DNA from: JBBQBQ01 sp038317685
GTDB lineage: Bacteria > Desulfobacterota > Desulfuromonadia > Desulfuromonadales > DDH964
Assembly (NCBI GenBank): GCA_038317685.1
Contig: JBBQBQ010000080.1
Coordinates: 1-13,124 of the forward strand
Reading direction: 5' to 3'
Length of the DNA stretch: 13,124 nt
A program made the translations under genes and the position numbers. Positions 7,278-13,124 of the stretch are shown here, piece by piece. Under the pieces are notes generated by a model. That model saw only the letters and a program-made list of their open reading frames with translations. It searched no databases and had not been told where the DNA came from. Position 1 is the stretch's first letter; each line of letters begins with the position of its first letter.

Positions 7278-7871
7278 CTACGCCATTGATTCCTTGCTCC
7301 AGAAGTTCATGACATGCGCCGGAGTTGATCCGTCGATCTCACGCCAGGTGAGACGGGTGGTCACGCCCGGAAGGAGGGCAAAGCCAGTCCGGGCCAGGAA
7401 ACGCTCGATCGGCGTATAGTCTGGCGGGCGCAGGGGATGATCCTGGGGACGTTCCACCGTGGCACAGGTGAGGGTGGGATATTTGCCAAGACTGCGGACC
7501 CGCTCTTCGACCAGCGACAAGAGCCTTTGCCCAAGCCCGCGATTGCGATATTCCGGATAAAAGAGGAGCTCCCCCACATAATAGATGGGCTCGCCGGGAT
7601 ACCCGGTCAGGGTAAATGAAGAAATCATCTCCTGCGTTTCATATCGCAGAGGGATCCCGGTGGCGGCACCGATCGTTTTTCCCGCATCGGTTACGGTGAC
7701 AACCAAAGCGTCCGGGGTCTCGGCATAAAGACCAAGATAGCGAAGTTCGCCATCACGGACGCCATCGTACAGGTAGGGAAATTCCCGAAATATTTCAAGC
7801 CGCAGGGAGGCGAGATCGTCGAGACATGCGGTGACCAATGGGCCGGTGAGGAGTTGCATCGCTATCGCCAT
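7278..7871 (-). CDS. GNAT-family N-acetyltransferase
   Basis: The 197-residue protein has the GNAT fold signature: strand-rich VVTVTDAGKTIGAATGIPL, then the acetyl-CoA binding motif A in LLFYPEYRNRGLGQRLL (RNRGLG at 109-114), then a C-terminal part around FLARTGFALLPGVTT. Substrate unknown. The ATG at 7871 follows AAGGA by 9 nt; a second ATG at 7859 is possible. It lies 16 nt after the hsdM stop and is probably the last gene of the rhuM-hsdM operon. That position is where hsdS or hsdR would be expected. Whether it modifies a neighbouring protein or is simply a passenger cannot be told. Confidence 0.85.
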   Translation of the reverse strand: MAIAMQLLTGPLVTACLDDLASLRLEIFREFPYLYDGVRDGELRYLGLYAETPDALVVTVTDAGKTIGAATGIPLRYETQEMISSFTLTGYPGEPIYYVGELLFYPEYRNRGLGQRLLSLVEERVRSLGKYPTLTCATVERPQDHPLRPPDYTPIERFLARTGFALLPGVTTRLTWREIDGSTPAHVMNFWSKESMA

Positions 7872-7887
7872 AGCAAACTGTCCTTAT

Positions 7888-9372
7888 TTACTCGACCGCC
7901 TCTTCCCCCAAATCCTCCGCAATCAGCCGGAACTGCTCCAGCGCCGCCTGTAGATCCTCGACGATCTCCGCCGCCAGGGTGCCGGGCGCCGGCAGGCTGT
8001 CCGAATCCTCCAGGGAGTCGTCTTTGAGCCAGAAGAGGTCGAGGCTGGCCTTGTCGCGGGCGACGAGATCGGCGTAGTCGTAGCAGCGCCAGCGGCCGGT
8101 CGGATTTTCGGCGCTCCAGGTGGCGGTGCGGATCTTGGCGCTGTAGAGCTGCACGAACTGATCAAGATCCTTGCGCTGCAGCGGGTTGGTCTTGAGGGTG
8201 AAGTGCTGGTTGGTGCGCAGATCAAAGATCCAGAGCTTGCGCGTCCAAGGGGTTTCGCTCGCCGGTTTGCGCTGGAAGAAGAGAACATTGGCCTTCACCC
8301 CTTGCGCGTAGAAGAGGCCGGTCGGCAGGCGCAGCAGGGTGTGGACGTCACACTCGTGCAGGAGCTTGCGGCGGATGGTCTCCCCGGCCCCGCCTTCGAA
8401 GAGGACGTTGTCCGGCACCACCACGGCGGCGCGGCCGTGCTGCTTGAGCAGGGTCTTGACGTGCTGCATAAAGTTGAGCTGCTTGTTGCTGGTGGTGGCC
8501 CAGAAGTTGTCGCGCTCGATGGTCTCGGTCTCGCGGTTGATCTTGCCGTCCTCGGCGACGATGGTGGTGCTGCTCTTCTTGCCGAAGGGGGGATTGGTGA
8601 GGATGATGTCGAAGCGCTCCCCCGGATCGGCGGCGAGGGAATCGCTCACCGCCAGCGGCAGTTTGTCGTCGCCACCGCCGATGCCGTGCAGCATCAGGTT
8701 CATGGCGCAGAGCCGCGCCGTCGACTGCACCAGCTCCCACCCCTTGAAGGTCCCCTCTTTCAGCGCCTTGCGCTCCTCCTTGGTCAGGTGCGGATGAGCG
8801 TGGACAATGGCGTCGTGGGCGGCGAGGAGAAACCCGCCGGTGCCGCAGGCCGGGTCGCAGACCGTCTCCCCCGGCTTCGGGGCGATAACATCGACAATCG
8901 CCTGGATCAGCGGCCGCGGGGTGAAGTACTGCCCGGCGCCACTCTTGGTGTCCTGGGCGTTCTTCTCCAGCAGCCCCTCGTAGGCGTCCCCCTTGACGTC
9001 GGCGCTCATCACCGACCAGTTCTCCTTGTCGATGAGATCGACAATCAGGCGGCGCAGCTTGGCCGGGTCCTGGAACTTGTTCTGCGACTTGTTGAAGATC
9101 AGCCCGAGCAGCCCCTTCTCGTTGCCGAGGTTTTCCAGGGTGTGGCGGTAATGGTCGAAGAGCTCGTCACCGTCGCGCTTCACCAGCGTCGGCCAGGTGT
9201 AGGCAGCCGGGACGGTGCTCGGATGGTTATAGGGCGGTTTGGTGCGCTCGTCGGCCATCTTGAGGAAGAGGAGATAGGTGAGCTGTTCGACGTAGTCGCC
9301 GTAGCTCATCCCGTCGTCACGCAGGACGTTGCAGAAGTTCCAGAGTTTGCTGACAATTGCGGCGGGGGTCAT
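7888..9372 (-). CDS. hsdM: Type I restriction-modification DNA methyltransferase subunit HsdM
   Basis: N6-adenine methyltransferase subunit that normally works as an M2S complex with HsdS to methylate a bipartite target. The 494 residues include the N-terminal helical HsdM_N domain (about 1-130), then GQYFTPR (147-153), SAM-binding motif I DPACGTGGF (173-181) and catalytic motif IV NPPFG (260-264). The C-terminal tail (ALEQFRLIAEDLGEE) is helical, as for HsdS contact. The ATG at 9372 lies 2 nt after the rhuM stop with only a weak, distant Shine-Dalgarno (CGGAG, 12 nt), so coupling to rhuM is likely. No hsdS or hsdR is present in the window. A second copy of its first 115 codons lies at 11199-11544. 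Confidence 0.95.
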   Translation of the reverse strand: MTPAAIVSKLWNFCNVLRDDGMSYGDYVEQLTYLLFLKMADERTKPPYNHPSTVPAAYTWPTLVKRDGDELFDHYRHTLENLGNEKGLLGLIFNKSQNKFQDPAKLRRLIVDLIDKENWSVMSADVKGDAYEGLLEKNAQDTKSGAGQYFTPRPLIQAIVDVIAPKPGETVCDPACGTGGFLLAAHDAIVHAHPHLTKEERKALKEGTFKGWELVQSTARLCAMNLMLHGIGGGDDKLPLAVSDSLAADPGERFDIILTNPPFGKKSSTTIVAEDGKINRETETIERDNFWATTSNKQLNFMQHVKTLLKQHGRAAVVVPDNVLFEGGAGETIRRKLLHECDVHTLLRLPTGLFYAQGVKANVLFFQRKPASETPWTRKLWIFDLRTNQHFTLKTNPLQRKDLDQFVQLYSAKIRTATWSAENPTGRWRCYDYADLVARDKASLDLFWLKDDSLEDSDSLPAPGTLAAEIVEDLQAALEQFRLIAEDLGEEAVE

Positions 9373-9427
9373 GGTTAGTCGTTGCTCCGGTTGATCAGAT
9401 TGACGATCACTTTGACGAGGGTTTCTT
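9366..9427. repeat. Repeat of the rhuM-end/hsdM-start junction, copy 1
   Basis: About 62 bp covering the last codons of rhuM, its stop and the first codons of hsdM. It is repeated at 10944-11006 with one inserted base and a few substitutions. Confidence 0.85.
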
Positions 9428-10370
9428 TCTCTTCTGGGCGGCTTTCGGCAATCAGCAGAGTGAGCGCCACCAAGGCGTTGTCGGCCAGGCGCTTGGAGCC
9501 GTCGGGGCGATAGAGGATGGCATTGCCGGCGAGAAAGTAGATGAAGAGCGCGGCAGCGATGCGTTTGTTGCCGTCGCTGAAGGCGTGGTTCTTGACCACG
9601 AAGTAGAGGAGATTAGCCGCCTTCTCCTCGACGCTGGGGTAGAGCTCCTTGCCGTCGAAGGTCTGGTAGATGGTGCCGAGGGCGCTCTTGAACCCCTGGT
9701 CCTTCTCGATGCCGAAGAGACCGTCGAACTCTCCCTTCATGGCCTTGACCAGAGAAATACCCTCTTCGTAGTCGATAGCGCGCAGCGTCTTGCCGGTCGT
9801 TTCGCCGAGGCTCAGGGTGCCGTGGTCGTAGCGGTCGAGAGTGGCGAGGGCGTAGGCATAATCGTTGATCACCCGCAGCACGTCCTTGCCGGTTTCGGTC
9901 ACCAACTCCTGAGTGGTCAGGGTGCGGGCGAGCAGGTCGACGGTCTGGCGCATCTCCCGCAGCTTGGCGGTCTCTTCGCGCAGGCGTTGTTCGTTGACGG
10001 TGTAGCCTTTGACAATGTGGTCGCGCAGCACTTGTGTTGCCCACTGGCGGAAGCGGGTCCCCTGCTGCGACTTGACCCGGTAGCCAACGGAGATTATGAC
10101 GTCAAGATTGTAAAAGCGAATATTTCTGCGAATCCGACGCAAACCTTCACTCTGAACTACCGAGGATTCCTCGGTAGTTCCTTCCTCTACCAACTCGCCT
10201 TCTTTATAGGCATTACGGATGTGCAAACCGATCGTGTCACTGTTCTTGCCAAACAGTTCCGCCATCTGTTTCTGAGTCAGCCAGACAGTTTCATGGTCAA
10301 GGCGGACTTCGAGACTTGTCACTCCCTTTTCAGACTGATAGATGACGATGTCATTTTTCTCAGCATTCAT
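9375..10370 (-). CDS. rhuM: RhuM-family protein with Fic/Doc-type domain
   Basis: The 331-residue protein is of the RhuM ('virulence protein') family, common inside type I restriction-modification operons. The N-terminal half contains the RhuM DNA-binding-like region (VWLTQKQMAELFGKN at 29-43, then FYNLDVIISVGYRV at 86-99). The C-terminal half carries a Fic/Doc signature HAFSDGNKR (262-270), with the catalytic His and the nucleotide-binding Gly-Asn-Lys-Arg. Fic proteins transfer AMP or phosphate to targets; the activity here is unknown. The spacing to hsdM is 2 nt. The start at 10370 has only a distant GAGGGG. Its last 16 codons recur as a fragment at 10944-11006, and a divergent relative is broken at 10986-11204. 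Confidence 0.9.
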   Translation of the reverse strand: MNAEKNDIVIYQSEKGVTSLEVRLDHETVWLTQKQMAELFGKNSDTIGLHIRNAYKEGELVEEGTTEESSVVQSEGLRRIRRNIRFYNLDVIISVGYRVKSQQGTRFRQWATQVLRDHIVKGYTVNEQRLREETAKLREMRQTVDLLARTLTTQELVTETGKDVLRVINDYAYALATLDRYDHGTLSLGETTGKTLRAIDYEEGISLVKAMKGEFDGLFGIEKDQGFKSALGTIYQTFDGKELYPSVEEKAANLLYFVVKNHAFSDGNKRIAAALFIYFLAGNAILYRPDGSKRLADNALVALTLLIAESRPEEKETLVKVIVNLINRSND

Positions 10371-10417
10371 AGTCTTTCATCCCCTCGTCGCAGAAGGCGA
10401 GTCGCTCAAGCGTATAT

Positions 10418-10921
10418 TCACTTTAGCCGCTCAATCCCCTCCAGCATCACCTTTGCAGGCCAGAAATACTTCCCCTTCACCGATGTCGGACGTTCGTTAA
10501 GCTTCAGAGATACAGCCAACGGATTGCAATCCAGAACATGGACGTCGTGAATCAGCCAGCTCAAATCAATATCCGCCGTACGGAGCGAGCCGAGCACCGA
10601 GCGGTCTGTATTCCGATCGTATTGCACCGGCCCCAAGGCTAGAGCCACACGATTGAGAAGCATTTCCGGAACATTCATCGCCACCAGTGACGCCAGAAGC
10701 TGTTCTTTGTGCAAGCGCCCCAATTCCGAGAAATCGGCCTTGACCAGCCCCGGCAGAAAAAGACAGTAACGGCTTTCATCATGACAAAAAAGGACACACT
10801 GCCGACGGTCATAGATGTAAAGATGCGCATGCCAACTCCCTAGTGGACTGGTCTCGGCAAGCGGCGTCTCAGACACAACAGGCAGTTTAGTGGCAAGTTT
10901 TTGCGTACAGTGAATGATCAT
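10418..10921 (-). CDS. DUF6933-like protein
   Basis: A 167-residue protein starting MIIHCTQKLATKL, with GSWHAHLYIYDRRQCVLFCHD and YCLFLPGLVKADF. These are features I associate with the DUF6933 family, small proteins of unknown function often found next to mobile or defence genes; the assignment is from memory. It lies 47 nt upstream of rhuM in the same direction. Its ATG overlaps the end of a 10-codon frame (ATGA) that begins with a copy of the hsdM start, so the gene appears to have been joined immediately behind a broken hsdM. The Shine-Dalgarno is weak (GGCGAG). Confidence 0.75.
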   Translation of the reverse strand: MIIHCTQKLATKLPVVSETPLAETSPLGSWHAHLYIYDRRQCVLFCHDESRYCLFLPGLVKADFSELGRLHKEQLLASLVAMNVPEMLLNRVALALGPVQYDRNTDRSVLGSLRTADIDLSWLIHDVHVLDCNPLAVSLKLNERPTSVKGKYFWPAKVMLEGIERLK

Positions 10922-10943
10922 TGACGCTCGCCAATCACAAATC

Positions 10944-11006
10944 GGGTCATGGTTCAGTCGTTGCTCCGGTTGATCAGATTGATAATCACTTTGACGAGGG
11001 CTTCTT
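10944..11006 (-). repeat. Repeat of the rhuM-end/hsdM-start junction, copy 2 (broken)
   Basis: The minus strand reads LVKVIINLINRSND followed by TGA and then ATGACCC, matching the C-terminus of intact RhuM and the first codons of hsdM. The stop is TGA instead of TAA and there is one extra base. After ATGACCC the hsdM similarity ends abruptly and the frame closes after 10 codons, where the DUF6933-like gene begins. It is a relic of another rhuM-hsdM cassette. Confidence 0.8.
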
Positions 11007-11204
11007 ATATCCCACCGCTATAATTGCATCGAGATTGTAGTATAGAGTTTGATAGTATTTACCATCGGCGGCAGTTGTTTCCGTAATGGAAATAACTGCC
11101 GCCTCAGCAATATGCATATTTTGCATTTTGCTTCTTAACGATCCAGTTGTTGCATATTTTGCACAAACTGACGACGCTGCCGATTCTCTTGTTGCCCGTG
11201 TCGA
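10986..11204 (-). pseudogene. Internal fragment of a divergent rhuM gene
   Basis: One minus-strand frame, open between stops at 11207 and 10986, reads SSVCAKYATTGS, then ETTAADGKYYQTLYYNLD and AIIAVGY. This is the RhuM core (compare FYNLDVIISVGY in the intact protein), but the preceding residues differ from the resident allele and resemble other RhuM variants. It has no start codon of its own. It runs into the rhuM 3' repeat out of frame (GYKKPSSK, then stop). AT content is clearly higher than in flanking genes. The piece therefore comes from a different rhuM allele with its 5' and 3' parts lost. Confidence 0.75.
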
Positions 11205-11544
11205 TCAGATCGACGATCAGGCGGCGCAGCTTGGCCGGGTCCTGAAACTTGTTCTGCGACTTGTTGAAGATCAACCCGAGCAGCCCCTTCTCGTTGCCGA
11301 GGTTTTCCAGGGTGTGGCGGTAGTGGTCGAAGGGTTCGTCGCCATCGCGCTTCACCAGCGTCGGCCAGGTGTAGGCGGCCGGGACGGTGCTGGGATGGTT
11401 ATAGGGCGGTTTGGTGCGCTCGTCGGCCATCTTGAGGAAGAGGAGATAGGTGAGCTGCTCAACGTAGTCGCCGTAGCTCATCCCATCGTCGCGCAGGACG
11501 TTGCAGAAGTTCCAGAGTTTGCTGACAATTGCGGCGGGGGTCAT
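11104..11544 (-). pseudogene. Truncated second copy of hsdM
   Basis: Residues 1-115 equal those of the intact HsdM except Leu71 to Pro. After that the frame runs into unrelated sequence (TGNKRIGSVVSLCK) and stops, so the SAM-binding and catalytic motifs are absent and it cannot be a methylase. DNA of 11199-11544 aligns with 9027-9372 without gaps, with about 15 mismatches in 346 bp. Unlike the intact copy it has a good Shine-Dalgarno (AAGGA, 6 nt before ATG 11544) and lies 30 nt after the nucleotidyltransferase gene. It is probably still transcribed and may yield a 146-residue HsdM_N-only protein, so it could also be regarded as a short CDS. Confidence 0.85.
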
Positions 11545-11574
11545 GTCTTTTCCTTGGCGTATGTGAATCGGTTT

Positions 11575-12276
11575 CTATTTGCCGGGCCAGTAAAGCCCCA
11601 GAGCGTTCATATCCAGACCTGCTTCCGCGCAGGACATTGAAAGGTCTTTCCGCACATCTTTCGACATGCGTTTTTCCTGCAAGATCGTCTGTACCGCCTC
11701 GGCACGAACGATCTCCGCCAGTGAAGAGCACTGCTGCAGGTCTTTTTCCTTCTTCTCTTCCCGATCCCTCCCGGTGCGCCGCTGCGCAATGATGAGTTTG
11801 TGCACCATCAGCGCCTCCGGTGATGGGATTCTTAAAGTGTAGTCTTCGATGTGGACCGTTACCGGATGCAGAAAGAGAATGTCAATAAAGGGGAGCGGCT
11901 GGGCGGCAACCTGCCAGGCGGGGACATCGACTGCGGGCAGCGCAACCCCACCCCGGCGATGCATCAGAAATTCGATCTCGAAGGTGTCCTGAACATATTT
12001 TTCGATTCCGGACTGATAATCCGTCAGCACCTCATAGCCCAGTCGCCCCAGCAGGTCCGGCAGCGGTGTACCGTCGACCTTGCGGGCAGACTTGACGACG
12101 GCAAAATCGATATCGTTGGTTCTCAGGCCGTAGATCAAGCCATACAGCTGCGAATAAACGACCATCGGCCAGCTGCCGATCAGCAGACCGTGTTCGAAAA
12201 AATTGGCCCGGCTCAGTTCGCGCAGCAAGTCGTTGACCTGCGGCACAAAGGGAGATAGGTCACATTTTACGACCAT
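11575..12276 (-). CDS. Nucleotidyltransferase-fold protein (PF12281-like)
   Basis: The 233-residue protein shows the hallmarks of a minimal polymerase-beta-type nucleotidyltransferase: LLIGSWPMVVY (GSW at 34-36), then RTNDIDFAV with the metal-binding Asp55 and Asp57, and an acidic strand FEIEFLMHR near 99-107. It ends in a helical basic region. The family is known from defence islands and toxin-antitoxin-like pairs; the substrate is unknown. I take the ATG at 12276, which shares one base with the TGA of the preceding gene (TGATG), as the start; an in-frame TTG at 12279 is less likely. It forms a tight two-gene operon behind the four-site operator, which suggests a toxin-like activity held in check by the upstream partner. 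That is inference. Confidence 0.8.
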   Translation of the reverse strand: MVVKCDLSPFVPQVNDLLRELSRANFFEHGLLIGSWPMVVYSQLYGLIYGLRTNDIDFAVVKSARKVDGTPLPDLLGRLGYEVLTDYQSGIEKYVQDTFEIEFLMHRRGGVALPAVDVPAWQVAAQPLPFIDILFLHPVTVHIEDYTLRIPSPEALMVHKLIIAQRRTGRDREEKKEKDLQQCSSLAEIVRAEAVQTILQEKRMSKDVRKDLSMSCAEAGLDMNALGLYWPGK

Positions 12277-12611
12277 CAATCTTCGCCTTTCGTCAAAATG
12301 CTATCAATCGTCGCGATGCGCTTTTTATTCGCCTTGAGGCTCGATTCCAGTTTTTTGCGGCGCTCCAGAACCGGCTTGAGCTCCTCGGCTCTTTGGTGCG
12401 AAAGGTGCTCGAAAACGACTTTTTCCCCGTCGCGATAGCGCAAGCAGGGGTAGACGTACTCCTTGTCGTTGCTCTTGACCTTGCGTTCGCTCAGGGAACC
12501 CTTGGGAAGCTTGTCGATTTCACGGCGCAGGCTTTCGGCAAGTGCGACACAGCGGCTTCGCTCGGATTTCAGCATATTGAAGACGGATTGGTCTTTTCTG
12601 TGGCGACGCAT
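12276..12611 (-). CDS. Small coiled-coil protein, DUF6788-like
   Basis: A 111-residue protein with a basic N-terminus (MRRHRKDQSV), a heptad-like helix (LKSERSRCVALAESLRREI), a segment KGSLSERKVKSNDKEYVYP followed by LRYRDGEKVVFEHLS, and a long charged helix (AEELKPVLERRKKLESSL). The G-S-L, Y, YRxGxK and EE-L-R-LE pattern resembles DUF6788 proteins, although their usual cysteine cluster is absent; this is a recollection, not a search result. The ATG at 12611 has GGAGG 5 nt upstream; the frame stays open to 12713 but would cross the operator. It is coupled to the nucleotidyltransferase by a one-base stop/start overlap, and is a candidate antitoxin or cofactor. Confidence 0.75.
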   Translation of the reverse strand: MRRHRKDQSVFNMLKSERSRCVALAESLRREIDKLPKGSLSERKVKSNDKEYVYPCLRYRDGEKVVFEHLSHQRAEELKPVLERRKKLESSLKANKKRIATIDSILTKGED

Positions 12612-12623
12612 GCCTTCCTCCAA

Positions 12624-12714
12624 TTTGTACCAACAACCTACCACTATTTGGCATCTGTTGGTACAAATATTTTGTACCAACAAGACACAAGAATAAGTGC
12701 ACTGTTGGTACAAA
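12624..12714. promoter_or_regulatory. Four-copy inverted/direct operator array
   Basis: The 12-mer TTTGTACCAACA occurs at 12624-12635 and 12671-12682, and its exact complement TGTTGGTACAAA at 12656-12667 and 12703-12714. Gaps are 20, 3 and 20 bp, so the array is a 47-bp unit repeated twice. The central pair forms a 27-bp perfect-arm palindrome around TAT. The two 20-bp spacers are unrelated in sequence, so only the 12-mers are conserved. The array ends 12 bp upstream of the ATG at 12611 and must overlap the promoter and leader of the nucleotidyltransferase operon. It looks like a cooperative repressor site. Confidence 0.85.
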
Positions 12715-12733
12715 TTACAACAACACCATCAAG

Positions 12734-12997
12734 CTAGTCCACCAGTCGATACCGCGCCCCGCGCTTCTCCCCCACTTGCCGCACCTTCCCGACCCGTTTC
12801 AACTCCTGAATCGCCGCATTCCATTGACCGGTAGTGAGGCCGAGTGGTTCGGCCAGATCGGCGCGGGCGTATTCGCGGCCGGGTTGCATGGCGGCGAGGA
12901 TGCGGGCGGCGATGGCATCACCATAGGTGGCGGATGCTTCGGCGACCAGCGGCAGAGGTTCGGGCGAAGGTTCGGTTCTCCGTAGACATAATGGTTG
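12734..12997 (-). pseudogene. C-terminal winged-helix fragment, 5'-truncated
   Basis: The minus strand is open for 87 codons from a TGA at 13000-12998 to TAG at 12736-12734. It reads EPSPEPLPLVAEASATYGDA, then ARILAAMQPGREYARADLAE, PLGLTTGQWNAAIQELKR and VGEKRGARYRLVD. This has the shape of a complete winged-helix domain (helix, turn, recognition helix, wing) of the kind found at the C-terminus of larger proteins, preceded by a Pro-rich linker. There is no plausible start upstream of it. The break coincides with a 14-bp inverted repeat at 12995-13008. I therefore read it as the tail of a larger gene cut off at its 5' side; its original family is not clear. Confidence 0.55.
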
Positions 12998-13008
12998 TCA
13001 GTTGACAA
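12995..13008. repeat. Short inverted repeat TTGTCA-GT-TGACAA
   Basis: Six-base perfect arms around GT, at the point where the winged-helix fragment loses its 5' part and the sequence becomes AT-rich. It may be an operator or the scar of an insertion. Confidence 0.5.
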
Positions 13009-13113
13009 GCAGAGCTAAAAAAGCAAAAAAAGACCTGCCATCCTTGCAAACGTGGGTTAAAAAGTAGAGAACGACTTCCCTACGGCCCAGAGCCACAACC
13101 ACGGAGGCAGGGC

Positions 13114-13124
13114 ATGACGAAATC
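13114..13124 (+). CDS. Start of a plus-strand gene cut by the right edge
   Basis: ATG at 13114 has GGAGG at 13103-13107, a spacing of 6 nt. Only Met-Thr-Lys and two bases are visible. It is the only plus-strand gene right of rarA and directly follows the breakpoint of the winged-helix fragment. A transposase is a reasonable guess from context only. The upstream 13009-13113 contains A-rich runs and TTGCAA (13045-13050) but no clear -10. Confidence 0.45.

Noticed and set aside
8203..10550. Plus-strand open frames opposite hsdM and rhuM (8203-9378 and 9357-10550)
   Set aside because: They are fully antisense to HsdM and RhuM with intact motifs; no independent ribosome binding site or domain.
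10919..10951. Ten-codon frame MTRFVIGERQ resembling the start of some transposases
   Set aside because: Its first codons are simply the hsdM start repeat; the match is too short and the frame stops at once.
12624..12714. CRISPR array or plasmid iterons as explanation of the 12-mers
   Set aside because: The units are 12 bp, inverted and only four; there are no cas genes, no replication gene, and the position is directly in front of a start codon.
12393..12737. Plus-strand open frames across the coiled-coil gene and the operator array
   Set aside because: They run through the repeated 12-mers and oppose a gene with a strong ribosome binding site and stop/start coupling.

Overview
The window is high-GC bacterial DNA with short intergenic gaps, GTG as well as ATG starts, and strong GGAGG-type ribosome binding sites. 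The order recN <- nadK | rarA and the general protein character fit a delta-proteobacterium of the Desulfuromonadales type (Geobacter/Desulfuromonas relatives). This placement is an inference from gene style, not a database result.

Left part (1-3580) is core chromosome. It holds recN (minus, running off the left edge), translationally coupled to nadK (minus), with rarA/mgsA diverging on the plus strand from a 150-bp shared promoter region. From 3.7 to 5.36 kb come two poorly characterised minus-strand genes: a 161-residue single-pass membrane protein and a 336-residue protein with an N-terminal SEC-C zinc motif.

Right part (about 5.36 kb to the end) looks like a decaying and re-assorting defence island, with everything on the minus strand. 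Read in the direction of transcription from the right, it contains: a truncated winged-helix gene next to a possible insertion boundary; a striking four-copy operator array; a two-gene operon (small coiled-coil protein plus PF12281-like nucleotidyltransferase); a truncated second copy of hsdM; fragments of a divergent rhuM; a DUF6933-like gene; an apparently intact rhuM(Fic)-hsdM-GNAT operon; a short relic of another hsdM 3' end; and an intact AbiEi/AbiEii (type IV-like) toxin-antitoxin pair. A further 36-bp relic of rhuM lies downstream of abiEii.

No hsdS or hsdR lies in the window, so the methyltransferase subunit is an orphan here. Three copies of the hsdM 5' end (two of them also carrying a rhuM 3' end), one hsdM 3' relic and one internal rhuM relic point to repeated replacement of rhuM-hsdM cassettes at this locus. 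The truncated hsdM copy differs from the intact one by about 15 substitutions in 346 bp, of which only one changes an amino acid. It therefore came from a functional diverged allele rather than from a recent in-place duplication.

The best candidate for something little described is the nucleotidyltransferase operon at 11575-12611 with its four-site operator at 12624-12714. It has the layout of an autoregulated toxin-antitoxin or defence pair, but that function is an inference.
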